From contig JAKUPL010000007.1 in the NCBI GenBank assembly GCA_022449455.1, forward strand, positions 1 to 64,000: 64,000 nucleotides of DNA, given 5' to 3'. Below the pieces are notes generated by a model. That model ran no database searches. It was not told the origin of the DNA and was given only the letters and a program-made list of their open reading frames with translations. Shown here piece by piece: positions 10,459 through 18,740 of the stretch. This DNA comes from Alcanivorax sp. (lineage in GTDB: Bacteria > Pseudomonadota > Gammaproteobacteria > Pseudomonadales > Alcanivoracaceae). The translations under genes were made by a program, and so were the position numbers. Position 1 is the first letter of the stretch. Every line of letters starts with the position of its first letter.

Positions 10459-11574
10459 ATGCAGTCCCAGGTTGCTTCATCCCGGCACGGCCTGATGCGC
10501 CGGCTGGGCCGGGCCCTGACCACGCCCTTCGATCCGGAGGACTATCTGGCCCTGTTCGACGCCCGCCATTCGGCCCGGGAAATCCGTGCCCGGGTGATGC
10601 GCGTGCGCCGCGAAACCGACCGGGCCGTGACCCTGGAGCTGGCGCCCAACCGCCTTTGGAAGCCGCATCGCGCCGGACAATACGTGATGCTCGGCGTGGA
10701 CATCGACGGGGCGCGTCGGCAGCGTTGCTTCTCGCTGTCCTCGGCGCCCCATGACCCGGTGCTCACCGTCACGGTCAAGGCCAATGGTGGCGGCGGCGTC
10801 AGCGACCATCTGGTGCATCGCTGTCGGGCCGGCGATCTGCTCACCCTGTCACCGGCGGCCGGCGATTTCGTGCTGCCCGATCCGGCGCCAGAGCGCATTC
10901 TGCTCCTTTCCGCCGGTTCAGGAGTAACACCTGTTCACAGCATTGTGAAGTCCTGGTTGTCGTCCGGCCAGACGGGACGCCTGGTGTGGCGGCACTTCGA
11001 ACGGAATTATTCCAGCCTGCTGCTGGGCGAGAGCCTGCGCGAGCTGGCATTGGACGGTCGTCTCGATTTCCGTCTCGTGCTCAGCGCCGAGGCGCCCCGG
11101 GACGGCGATCTGGCCGGGCGCCTTGATGAACACTGGCTCACGGGCAATGGCCTCACGGAAAGCGGGCTCACGGAACGTGCCGGCAGCGGCCGGCAACAGG
11201 CGGTGTTCGCCTGCGGCCCCCAGGGCTTTCTCGATACGGTGATCGACTGGCATGGCCGCCACGGTGCCGGCCCGCTGTTCCATGAACGTTTTCAGACCAC
11301 CCCCGCCGGCGGCGGCGAGGGCGGCCGGATGCGCTTCGCGCACAGCGGGGGCGAGGCGCCCGCCGAGCCCGGCCAATCACTGCTGGAGGCCGCCGAGGCC
11401 GCCGGTCTGAGCCCCCGCCACGGCTGCCGCATGGGCATCTGTCACACCTGCAAATGCCGGGTGGCCCGTGGCCGGGTGCGCGACCTGCAGAACGGCGAAA
11501 GCCGGGAAGTGGTGGATCAGGAAATCCGACTTTGTGTTCACGGCGCCGACGGCGACGTGGAACTGGACTTGTAA
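10459..11574 (+). CDS. Ferredoxin reductase-type electron donor for fatty acid desaturase (DesC-like)
   Basis: 371 residues. Order: FAD-binding domain (~45-145, with the RCFSLSS flavin motif), NAD(P)-binding domain (~150-280, LLSAGSGVTP), and a C-terminal plant-type [2Fe-2S] ferredoxin domain with Cys in HGCRMGICHTCKC and a final LCVHG. It passes electrons from NAD(P)H to the desaturase encoded 27 bases downstream. ATG 10459 has GGAG six bases upstream; an in-frame GTG at 10429 would fall inside operator 2 and before the expected transcript start, so I reject it. Confidence 0.9.
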   Translation: MQSQVASSRHGLMRRLGRALTTPFDPEDYLALFDARHSAREIRARVMRVRRETDRAVTLELAPNRLWKPHRAGQYVMLGVDIDGARRQRCFSLSSAPHDPVLTVTVKANGGGGVSDHLVHRCRAGDLLTLSPAAGDFVLPDPAPERILLLSAGSGVTPVHSIVKSWLSSGQTGRLVWRHFERNYSSLLLGESLRELALDGRLDFRLVLSAEAPRDGDLAGRLDEHWLTGNGLTESGLTERAGSGRQQAVFACGPQGFLDTVIDWHGRHGAGPLFHERFQTTPAGGGEGGRMRFAHSGGEAPAEPGQSLLEAAEAAGLSPRHGCRMGICHTCKCRVARGRVRDLQNGESREVVDQEIRLCVHGADGDVELDL

Positions 11575-11601
11575 CGAACCGGTTGCGTAAGGAGGTTCGC
11601 G

Positions 11602-12741
11602 ATGAACGCCAAGGTAAATAATCTCGATCCGGTGATTTTCGAACGCCAGGGCGTGCGGCTGACCCGTTCCCAGGTGGAGGCCTTCGGTCGCGAGATCGAG
11701 GCGCTGCGCGATGAGGTGATGAACGATCTCGGCGAACGGGATGCGCGCTACATTCGCCGCCTGGTGAAAACCCAGAAAAGCCTGGAGCTGGCCGGCCGTG
11801 GCCTGCTGTTCCTGGGCGTGCTGCCGCCGGCCTGGCTGGCCGGCACCGCGCTGCTGTCGGTGTCCAAGATTCTCGAGAACATGGAGATCGGCCACAACGT
11901 GATGCACGGCCAGTGGGACTGGCTCAACGACCCGGGCCTGGATTCCTCCACCTACGACTGGGACAACACCTGCCCGGCGGAGCAGTGGAAGCACTCGCAC
12001 AACTATATGCACCACACCTTCACCAATGTGGTGGGTAAGGACCGGGATGTGGGCTACGGCATTCTGCGGCTGTCCGACGACCAGCGTTGGAATCCCCTGT
12101 ACCTGGCCCAGCCCGCCTACAACTGGGTGCTGGCGGCGTTGTTCCAGTGGGGCGTGGCGTTCCACGACCTGGAGTACGAGAAGCTGCTCAAGGGCGAGAA
12201 AAGCTGGGCGGAATACCGCGTGCAGCGGCGCAAGATCATGAAGAAAGTGCGCCGCCAGGTGCTCAAGGACTACCTGCTGTTTCCGGCCCTGGCCGGGCCG
12301 TTCTTTCCGCTGGTGTTCGCCGGCAACCTGAGCGCCAATCTGACACGTAATCTGTGGTCCTATCTGATCATCTTCTGCGGTCACTTCACCGAGCACGCGG
12401 AGATGTTCACCGAGCAGGACATCGAGAACGAGAGCCGCGGGCAGTGGTACCTGCGCCAGCTGCTGGGTTCCTCGAACCTGGAGGGCGGCCCGCTGTTTCA
12501 CATCATGAGCGGCAATCTGAGCCACCAGATCGAGCACCACCTGTTCCCGGACATGCCGTCCAACCGCTACCGGGAGGTGGCGCCGAGGGTGCGGGAAATC
12601 GCCGGCCGTTACGGGCTGCACTACAACACCGGTCGGCTGGGCCGCCAGTTCGGCACGGTGCTCAAACGCATCAATCGGATGGCGCTGCCGGATCGGTTGA
12701 GCCGCCGTCCCGGGCGCCGTGCGAATTCCGCACCAATGTGA
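11602..12741 (+). CDS. Membrane fatty acid (acyl-CoA type) desaturase, DesB-like
   Basis: 379 residues, an integral di-iron desaturase. All three histidine boxes are present: GHNVMH (H98, H102), HSHNYMHH (H131, H133, H137, H138) and HQIEHH (H308, H312, H313). Hydrophobic segments occur near 68-92, 172-190, 225-245 and 250-262. The enzyme would introduce a cis double bond into acyl chains using oxygen and electrons from the upstream reductase. ATG 11602 has a strong AAGGAGG. Position specificity (delta-9 is typical of this class) is from family knowledge, not sequence. Confidence 0.92.
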   Translation: MNAKVNNLDPVIFERQGVRLTRSQVEAFGREIEALRDEVMNDLGERDARYIRRLVKTQKSLELAGRGLLFLGVLPPAWLAGTALLSVSKILENMEIGHNVMHGQWDWLNDPGLDSSTYDWDNTCPAEQWKHSHNYMHHTFTNVVGKDRDVGYGILRLSDDQRWNPLYLAQPAYNWVLAALFQWGVAFHDLEYEKLLKGEKSWAEYRVQRRKIMKKVRRQVLKDYLLFPALAGPFFPLVFAGNLSANLTRNLWSYLIIFCGHFTEHAEMFTEQDIENESRGQWYLRQLLGSSNLEGGPLFHIMSGNLSHQIEHHLFPDMPSNRYREVAPRVREIAGRYGLHYNTGRLGRQFGTVLKRINRMALPDRLSRRPGRRANSAPM

Positions 12742-12814
12742 TGCGGTTCCGGGGCCCGTAACGGTATGCTAGTCTCCGGATTTGGTGTTTACCGTTTGGG
12801 GAAGTTGCAGAAGG

Positions 12815-13879
12815 ATGGCAGAACTGACCGATTCCGGCGTGCTCCTGCGCATGGCGTACCGCGCCATGCAGAATGCGGGTATCGACGCCGACGCGGTGCT
12901 GGCCGAGCTGGGCCTGGACGCCTCGATACTGGACGTGCCCGATCTGCGCACGCCCCACGATGGCCAGGAGTGGTTCTGGCAGGCACTGGAGAAAGTCTCC
13001 GACGACCCGCACGTGGGCCTGCACCTCGGCAAACACATGCCGGTGTACAAGGGGCAGGTGCTGGAGTACCTGTTCCTGTCCAGCCCCAACTTCGGTGAGG
13101 GCCTGGACCGGGCGTTGAGCTACCAGCGGCTGCTCTCGGACGCGGCCCGCGCCGAGCTGTTCGACGAGGGCGACCGGGTGTTCCTGCGCCAGCCGTTCTG
13201 GGGGCGCCGTCTGGCCCATCTCAACGAATGCGTGATGATGGGCCTGATCAAGTTCTTCCGCTTCGTCACCGATGACGCCTTTGAACCGCTGGAGATTCAT
13301 TTCGGTCACGCCAACCAGGGTGAGCTGGAGGAGTATCAGCGCGCCTTCGGCTGCCCGGTGAAGTTCGATATGCCGTCGGTGGGGGTGTATTTCGACGCCG
13401 AGCTGCTGACCCTGCCGTCCGCCCACCACGAGCCCGAATTGCTGCGCCTGCACGAACAGCTGGCCAGCGAGCAGGTGGCCCGGCTGGAGAAGCAGGATCT
13501 GGTGGCCCAGGTCAACCGGCTGATCGCCGAGCTACTGGAATCCGGCCACGCCAACCTGGAAGAAGTGGCCGAGCGGCTGGGCATCAAGGCCCGGCAATTG
13601 CGCACCCGGCTGGCGGACGCCGGCACCAACTTCAACCAATTGGTGGCGGACTACCGCTGCAAGTTGGCCAAGCGGCTGCTGGCGGGCACCGACGAATCCA
13701 TCGACGAGATCGTCTACCTCACTGGCTTCTCGGAACCGTCCACCTTCTATCGGGCCTTCAAGCGCTGGGTGGGCATGACGCCCATCGAATACCGTCGCAT
13801 GAAGGCCGAGGAAGACGCCGCCGAAGCGCGCCGCCTGGCGGCTAGCTCCGGTCGCGCGGCGAGTCCTGATCCAGAGTGA
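12815..13879 (+). CDS. AraC-family transcriptional regulator
   Basis: 354 residues. Residues 1-195 are an effector-binding region of the kind found in OruR/ArgR-type AraC regulators; residues ~240-340 hold two helix-turn-helix motifs (RLGIKARQLRTRLADAGTNF and TGFSEPSTFYRAFKRWVGMTP). The ligand and targets are unknown. It follows the desaturase by about 70 bases, with its own -10-like TATGCT at 12765-12770. ATG 12815 is chosen because it begins the conserved region; an in-frame TTG at 12782 is the alternative. The 3' end overlaps the convergent fxsA gene by 38 bases. Confidence 0.85.
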   Translation: MAELTDSGVLLRMAYRAMQNAGIDADAVLAELGLDASILDVPDLRTPHDGQEWFWQALEKVSDDPHVGLHLGKHMPVYKGQVLEYLFLSSPNFGEGLDRALSYQRLLSDAARAELFDEGDRVFLRQPFWGRRLAHLNECVMMGLIKFFRFVTDDAFEPLEIHFGHANQGELEEYQRAFGCPVKFDMPSVGVYFDAELLTLPSAHHEPELLRLHEQLASEQVARLEKQDLVAQVNRLIAELLESGHANLEEVAERLGIKARQLRTRLADAGTNFNQLVADYRCKLAKRLLAGTDESIDEIVYLTGFSEPSTFYRAFKRWVGMTPIEYRRMKAEEDAAEARRLAASSGRAASPDPE

Positions 13880-14396
13880 GCGGCCGGCGCCGCTCGCTGC
13901 CGGCCGCGTCGCCCGGCGCCGCGCCGTTCTCCGCGCCGCCATTCTCCCGGGCGCTGCCCTCGTACGTGTTGCCGGCGCCACCCTGGCCCGGCCCGCGCTG
14001 GTAGAAGAACACGCCACCGCCCCGTGAAGCGAACGCCTGCACCGTGCCCCGGCGGATCATACGGTCCGCCAGGGCGCGCCGGCTCTGCGGCAGCAGCAGG
14101 GCGAAACCCACGGCATCACTGATGAATCCGGGGGTGATCAGGAAGGCACCGCCGAGCAGCAGCATCATCCCTTCCACCAGTTCCCGCCCGGGCATTTCGC
14201 CCCGGTTCATACGCTCGTTAAGTCGCGTCCAGGTGTCCAGCCCCTGCCGACGGAACAGGGCGCTGCCAATCAGCGCGGTGGCCACCACGGCGACGATGGT
14301 CACCGGCCAGCCGATCACATCGGCCACCGCGGCGAGCACCATCACCTCGATCAGCGCGAACACCAGAAGGGTCAGAAAAACACGGCCGAAGCCCAT
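13842..14396 (-). CDS. fxsA: FxsA-family inner membrane protein
   Basis: 184 residues. Four hydrophobic segments in residues 1-115 carry the FxsA pattern, including MMLLLGGAFLITPGFISDAVGFALLLP; the C-terminal ~60 residues are Gly/Asn/Arg-rich and disordered. E. coli FxsA affects exclusion of phage T7 when overproduced; its normal job is unknown. ATG 14396 is preceded by GAGGT. The gene overlaps the end of the AraC gene tail-to-tail, so the two transcripts would be antisense to each other there. Confidence 0.85.
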   Translation of the reverse strand: MGFGRVFLTLLVFALIEVMVLAAVADVIGWPVTIVAVVATALIGSALFRRQGLDTWTRLNERMNRGEMPGRELVEGMMLLLGGAFLITPGFISDAVGFALLLPQSRRALADRMIRRGTVQAFASRGGGVFFYQRGPGQGGAGNTYEGSARENGGAENGAAPGDAAGSERRRPLTLDQDSPRDRS

Positions 14397-14476
14397 GGGC
14401 ACCTCAAAAACGTTCGATATTGGTTCAGAGGTGGCGGCGGGGAAGGGGGGATTCAAGGGGGCGGCCTGCCGGCCGG

Positions 14477-14553
14477 GATACAGGATTCAGGATGCAGGAT
14501 ACAGGCGGGTGGCATGGTGCCTTCCCTTCATCCTGTATCCTGCACCCTGTATC
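14477..14553. repeat. Inverted pair of 7-base repeat arrays between long FabG and fxsA
   Basis: Four in-phase 7-base units (GATACAG, GATTCAG, GATGCAG, GATACAG; 14477-14504) face four units in the opposite orientation (14526-14553; read from the right: GATACAG, GGTGCAG, GATACAG, GATGAAG). The two 28-base arms can pair at about 23 of 28 positions, with a 21-base loop. It lies just after the stop of the long FabG, so it would fold in that mRNA and may act as a terminator or 3' stabiliser. No T-run follows. Confidence 0.8.
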
Positions 14554-14574
14554 GGGCCCGAAGGGCCCAGGGGA

Positions 14575-15993
14575 TCAGGCGCCCAGCATCATCTGGCCGC
14601 ACACCCGCACCACGTTGCCGGTCAGGCCCTGGGAGGCGGGGCTGGCGAAGAAGGCGATGGTTTCCGCCACGTCCACCGGCTGGCCGCCCTGGTTCATGGC
14701 GTTCATGCGGCGGCCTGCTTCACGGATGGTGAAGGGGATGGCGGCGGTCATCTGGGTTTCGATAAAGCCCGGCGCCACCGCGTTCACGGTGATGCCCTTG
14801 TCGGCGTACTCCTCGGAGTAGGTGTCGATCATGCCGATCACCGCGGCCTTGGAGGTGCCGTAGTTGGTCTGACCCAGGTTGCCGGCGATGCCGGCGATGG
14901 AGCTGATCGAAATGATGCGGCCGCCGTCGCCCATGCCGTCCTCGGCCACCAGTTGCTCATTGATGCGCAGCTGGCTGGCGATGTTGATGTTCAACACCAT
15001 GTCCCAGAAATTCTCCGGCATGTTGCCCAGCATCTTGTCACGGGTCACGCCGGCGTTGTGCACCAGAATGTCCAGGCCACCCATCTTGCGGGCGGCGTCG
15101 GCGATCACCCGGGGCGCTTCGTCGCTGGTGATGTCCAGCTCCAGGGTCTGGCCCTGGATTTCCTCGGCCACCTTGTTCAGGTCCTCGGCCATGGGCGGGA
15201 TGTCCAACACCGTGACCTGGGCGCCGTCCCGGGCCAGCACCCGGGCGATGGAGGCGCCGATGCCGCGCGAGCCGCCGGTGACCAACGCTTTCTTGCCGGC
15301 CAGCGGCTTGTCCCAGTCAAAGCTTTGGGCGTCGAAGCCGGCGGCGCTCACGCGCACCACCTGGGCGGACACATAGGCGGACTTGGGCGATAGAAAGAAA
15401 TGCAGCGGCGCGGCCAGCTGGCTCTCGGCGCCGGCCTCGCAATACACCAGCTGCACGGTGGAGCCCCGTTTGATCTCCTTGCCCACCGACCGGGTGAAGC
15501 CTTCCAGACCGCGCTGGGCGACCCGGGCGGCGCCGCCCAGGGTTTCCGGGGTGCGCCCGATCACGATCACCCGCGCGCACTTGTCCAGTTTCTTGATGAC
15601 CGGATGGAAGAATTCCCACAGCGCCTTGAGCTGGTCCGGGGTCTCGATGCCGGTGGCGTCGAACACCAGCGCCTTGAAGCGGGTCTCGTCTTCCTTGGTG
15701 GCGGTGTAGTTGTCGGCGCTGACGCCGGCCGCCGCCGCCTGCTTCTGCAGATCGCTGGCGTTACCGGTGTTGGCGAGCACCGCCGGGCGCGCTTCCGGCG
15801 CGCCCTGGAGGCTGGCGAAAACGGTGTCCACGGCGCTGGATCCGGGCGCGGCGCCGACCAGTACCCGACCGCTGATAAAGGAGGTCTGGCCGGGCTGCCA
15901 GCGTTCGAGTATCACCGGAATGGGCAGATTGATGGCGCTGAAAAGGGCCTTGCCCATGGGGGAATTGGCAATCGCCTGGTAGGTATCGCTCAT
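14575..15993 (-). CDS. Long-form 3-oxoacyl-[ACP/CoA] reductase (short-chain dehydrogenase)
   Basis: 472 residues. The C-terminal half (from ~230) is a classical SDR: cofactor motif TGGSRGIG (239-246), NAG (313-315), catalytic Ser near 364, Tyr378 and Lys382. The N-terminal ~225 residues are a degenerate Rossmann-like domain, as in high-molecular-weight FabG4-type enzymes. These reduce 3-oxoacyl thioesters with NAD(P)H, often CoA-linked. It is divergent from a thiolase, suggesting both work on 3-oxoacyl-CoA; this pairing is an inference. A 25-base palindrome sits at its promoter. Confidence 0.9.
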   Translation of the reverse strand: MSDTYQAIANSPMGKALFSAINLPIPVILERWQPGQTSFISGRVLVGAAPGSSAVDTVFASLQGAPEARPAVLANTGNASDLQKQAAAAGVSADNYTATKEDETRFKALVFDATGIETPDQLKALWEFFHPVIKKLDKCARVIVIGRTPETLGGAARVAQRGLEGFTRSVGKEIKRGSTVQLVYCEAGAESQLAAPLHFFLSPKSAYVSAQVVRVSAAGFDAQSFDWDKPLAGKKALVTGGSRGIGASIARVLARDGAQVTVLDIPPMAEDLNKVAEEIQGQTLELDITSDEAPRVIADAARKMGGLDILVHNAGVTRDKMLGNMPENFWDMVLNINIASQLRINEQLVAEDGMGDGGRIISISSIAGIAGNLGQTNYGTSKAAVIGMIDTYSEEYADKGITVNAVAPGFIETQMTAAIPFTIREAGRRMNAMNQGGQPVDVAETIAFFASPASQGLTGNVVRVCGQMMLGA

Positions 15994-16016
15994 GATCCTG
16001 TCCTTTGCCGTGCAAT

Positions 16017-16041
16017 GTACAGTGCGAGAAAGGCACTATAC
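16017..16041. promoter_or_regulatory. 25-base operator candidate before the long FabG gene
   Basis: GTACAGTGC, seven bases, GCACTATAC: 9-base arms with one mismatch. It overlaps the reverse-strand -10 TATAGT (16040-16035) and lies 24 bases from the start codon. The regulator is unknown. Confidence 0.5.
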
Positions 16042-16063
16042 GAAGAATGAGGCTGCGTATTGA
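16035..16063 (-). promoter_or_regulatory. Possible promoter of the long FabG gene
   Basis: On the reverse strand TCAATA (16063-16058), a 17-base spacer, then TATAGT (16040-16035). The -10 is good and the -35 weak, consistent with a regulated promoter. Confidence 0.4.
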
Positions 16064-16210
16064 AGCACCGGCCTGTAAAAGGTGTATTGACCGGTCGGAA
16101 AAGCCGGTAGGCGCCGAAGCCAATGAGGCCGGCGGGTGGGGAGATAGACTGCGCTCATCTGTTAACCTGGGCGAACCGATCCGGAAACGCCCCTGTGGAG
16201 GAATTCAACT

Positions 16211-17497
16211 ATGCTGGCAGGCGACAACGCACGCAAGGTGGCCATTGTCGGTGGCAACCGCATTCCCTTTGCCCGTTCCAACACCGCCTACTTCGAGGTC
16301 GGCAACCAGGAAATGCTCACCGCCGCCTTGAACGGCCTGGTGGATCGTTTCAAACTCCACGGCGAACGGATGGGTGAAGTGGCCGCCGGCGCGGTGATGA
16401 AACACGCCAAGGACTTCAACCTGGTGCGCGAATGCGTGCTGGGCTCCAAGCTGGCGCCGGAAACGCCGGCCTACGACCTGCAGCAGGCCTGCGGTACCGG
16501 TTTGGAAGCGGCCATTCTGGTGGCCAACAAAATCGCCCTCGGCCAGATCGACTGCGCCGTGGCCGGCGGCGTGGACACCACCTCCGATGCCCCGCTGGGC
16601 GTTAACGAGCAGGCCCGCAAGATCTTCATGGAGATCAACCGCGCCAAGACCACCGGCGACAAGCTCAAGCAGGCGGTCAAGCTGATCAATCCCAAGCTGA
16701 TGATTCCGGACATTCCCAAGAACGGCGAGCCGCGCACCGGCTTGTCCATGGGCGAACACCAGGCGATCACCGCCGCCGAGTGGGGCATCAGCCGTGAAGC
16801 CCAGGACGAACTGGCCTGGCGTTCTCACCAGAACCTGGCCAAATCCTACGAGGAAGGCTGGCAACAGGATCTGATGACCCCGTTCCATGGATTGGAGCGC
16901 GACAACAACATGCGCGGCGACTCCACCATCGAGAAACTGAGCACCCTGAAGCCGGTGTTCGGTGGCGCCGACGGCACCATGACCGCCGCCAACTCCACGC
17001 CGCTCACCGACGGCGCCTCCGCGGTGCTGCTGGCCAGCGAGGAATGGGCCGAGCAGCGCGGGCTGCCGGTGCAGGCCTACATGACCCATTGCGAAGTGGC
17101 GGCGGTGGATTTCGTCGGCAAGAAGGAGGGGCTGCTGATGGCGCCCGCCTACGCGGTGCCGCGTATGCTGGACCGGGCCGGTCTGACCTTGCAGGACTTC
17201 GACTTCTACGAAATCCACGAGGCGTTCGCCTCCCAGGTGCTGAGCACCCTGAAGGCATGGACCGATGACACCTTCTGCAAGGAGCGTCTGGGCCGTGACC
17301 GCCCGCTGGGTGAAATCGACACCAGCAAGCTCAACGTGAAGGGCTCGTCCCTGGCCGCCGGCCACCCGTTCGCCGCCACCGGCGGCCGGATCCTGGCCAA
17401 CGCCGCCAAGCTGCTCAACCAGAAAGGCTCCGGCCGCTGCCTGATCTCGATCTGCGCCGCCGGCGGCCAGGGCGTGGTCGCCATCCTGGAAAAATAA
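16211..17497 (+). CDS. Acetyl-CoA C-acyltransferase (3-ketoacyl-CoA thiolase)
   Basis: 428 residues with all thiolase catalytic residues: Cys94 (QQACGTGLEA), His385 (GHPFAATGGR) and Cys415 (CAAGGQG). It would cleave 3-ketoacyl-CoA with CoA in beta-oxidation, or condense acyl-CoA units. Length and the extended insert near 195-215 resemble FadI-type thiolases. Start ATG 16211 has GGAGG nine bases upstream. It diverges from the long FabG reductase across 217 bases. No adjacent hydratase gene is present, so this is not a complete fadAB operon. Confidence 0.92.
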   Translation: MLAGDNARKVAIVGGNRIPFARSNTAYFEVGNQEMLTAALNGLVDRFKLHGERMGEVAAGAVMKHAKDFNLVRECVLGSKLAPETPAYDLQQACGTGLEAAILVANKIALGQIDCAVAGGVDTTSDAPLGVNEQARKIFMEINRAKTTGDKLKQAVKLINPKLMIPDIPKNGEPRTGLSMGEHQAITAAEWGISREAQDELAWRSHQNLAKSYEEGWQQDLMTPFHGLERDNNMRGDSTIEKLSTLKPVFGGADGTMTAANSTPLTDGASAVLLASEEWAEQRGLPVQAYMTHCEVAAVDFVGKKEGLLMAPAYAVPRMLDRAGLTLQDFDFYEIHEAFASQVLSTLKAWTDDTFCKERLGRDRPLGEIDTSKLNVKGSSLAAGHPFAATGGRILANAAKLLNQKGSGRCLISICAAGGQGVVAILEK

Positions 17498-17498
17498 C

Positions 17499-17592
17499 TT
17501 GAAAGTGAAAAGTTAAAAGGAGAAAGCGCGGGCACGGCCTTGCTGAAAAGGTGAGGCTCTGCGCCGCGTTTCAACTTTCAACTTTCAACTTT
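17499..17592. repeat. Inverted pair of 7-base repeat arrays between thiolase and tesB
   Basis: Left array (17499-17526): in-phase units TTGAAAG, TGAAAAG, TTAAAAG, GAGAAAG. Right array (17572-17592): three perfect CAACTTT units, the reverse complement of the same unit in another phase. Arms are 28 and 21-24 bases around a 45-base loop. It sits between convergent genes; the tesB stop codon and last Ser codon lie inside the right array. Likely a shared 3' hairpin. The layout matches the array pair at 14477-14553 although the repeat sequence differs. Confidence 0.75.
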
Positions 17593-18448
17593 GCCGTCTG
17601 ATCAATCCTTCCTGCGCCACCGACGCCACCAGCTCGCCGGCGCGATTGAAAATCCTTCCCCGCGTAAAGCCCCGTCCGCCCTGGGCGATGGGGCTCTCCA
17701 TGTCGTAGAACAGCCAGTCGTCGAAGCGCACCGGCCGATGGAACCAGAGCGTGTGGTCCAGGCTGGCGACCTGCATCTCGCGGCTCAGAAAGGTGACGCC
17801 GTGGGGCAGCAGGGCGGCGCCCATCAGGCTGTGGTCGGAGACGTAGGCGAGCAGCGCCTGATGCAATAACGGGTCGTCGCTGTCCAGGCCGGTGGCGCGG
17901 AGCCAGGTCTGGCGCACCGGCGCGGTCTTCTCCGGGCGCAGCGGGTGGCGCTGGGTGACCGGGCGGATTTCGATGGGTTTGCGGCGCAGCAGGGCGGCGC
18001 GGAAGTTGTCGGAGATCTCTTCGCCTTCCAGAAAGCGCGCGTTCATATCGTGCTCGGTGAGCAGCCCGTCCGGGTCCGGCGCTTCGAAGGTGGCGGTCTG
18101 GTGGGCCGGGCCGTCCTCCGCGTTGTGGAACGACAGGGCCATGTCGAAGATCGGCCGGCCCCGTTGCTCGGCCACCACCCGGCGGGTGGAGAAGGTGCCG
18201 CCATCGCGGACCCGTTCGACCCGGAATTGAATCGGCTCGCGCACGTCGCCGGGGCGCAGAAAGTACGCCTGCAGGGAGTGGGCGGGGCGGCCTTCCACGG
18301 TGCGGGAGGCGGCCACCAGGGCCTGGCTGATGACCTGTCCGCCGAAGATGCGTGGCCCGACGATATTGCGGCTCTCGCCCTGAAAGTGATCTTCATCCAG
18401 GGGGGTCAGGTCGAGCAGGGCGAGCAGGTCGGGCAGATCAGTGTGCAT
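17585..18448 (-). CDS. tesB: Acyl-CoA thioesterase II
   Basis: 287 residues, two hot-dog domains, the length of E. coli TesB. Conserved blocks are GQVISQAL, HSLQAYFLRPGD, a central YVSDHSLMGAALLPHG with the catalytic Asp, and a final domain with GRGFTRGRIFNRAGELVASVAQEG including the active-site Gln. It hydrolyses medium- and long-chain acyl-CoA to free acid and CoA. The stop codon is supplied by the 7-base repeat array downstream, which hints that the array was inserted or expanded at the gene end. Confidence 0.93.
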   Translation of the reverse strand: MHTDLPDLLALLDLTPLDEDHFQGESRNIVGPRIFGGQVISQALVAASRTVEGRPAHSLQAYFLRPGDVREPIQFRVERVRDGGTFSTRRVVAEQRGRPIFDMALSFHNAEDGPAHQTATFEAPDPDGLLTEHDMNARFLEGEEISDNFRAALLRRKPIEIRPVTQRHPLRPEKTAPVRQTWLRATGLDSDDPLLHQALLAYVSDHSLMGAALLPHGVTFLSREMQVASLDHTLWFHRPVRFDDWLFYDMESPIAQGGRGFTRGRIFNRAGELVASVAQEGLIRRQS

Positions 18449-18609
18449 GGCTTGTCCTTGTTATGGCGTTCGGGGTCACGAATTCGTGGCGAAAATGGAA
18501 ATGCGTTCCGAAAACGTAACTTCACCCAGACGCCGGTGCTTTGCAAGGGGCGATCCCGACAACGGGCGTGCGAGGCGCGCCGCGAGAGGGCCAGGGCAGT
18601 GATCCGGCC

Positions 18610-18626
18610 GGTTAAGGTTGCGTTCA
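18610..18626 (+). promoter_or_regulatory. PhoP-box-like direct repeat before the PepSY/two-component operon
   Basis: GGTTAA, five bases, CGTTCA resembles the PhoP box (TGTTTA-N5-TGTTTA) with 9 of 12 matches if G is allowed first. It lies 115 bases before the first PepSY gene. The rest of the 291-base gap (18449-18740) shows no gene; an AATTAAG stretch and TATTGT at 18660-18665 are possible -10 elements. Confidence 0.3.
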
Positions 18627-18740
18627 GGGTGGCTTCAGCCACAATTAAGCGGGCCGTCGTATTGTGAGAACCGTACCCAGACGGGACACATGACCAACGG
18701 CGCGCCCCCGGCGTTGCCCGATGAGCAAAGGAGACGACTC

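Noticed and set aside
14477-14553. CRISPR array
   Set aside because: Units are 7 bases without spacers and the two halves are inverted.
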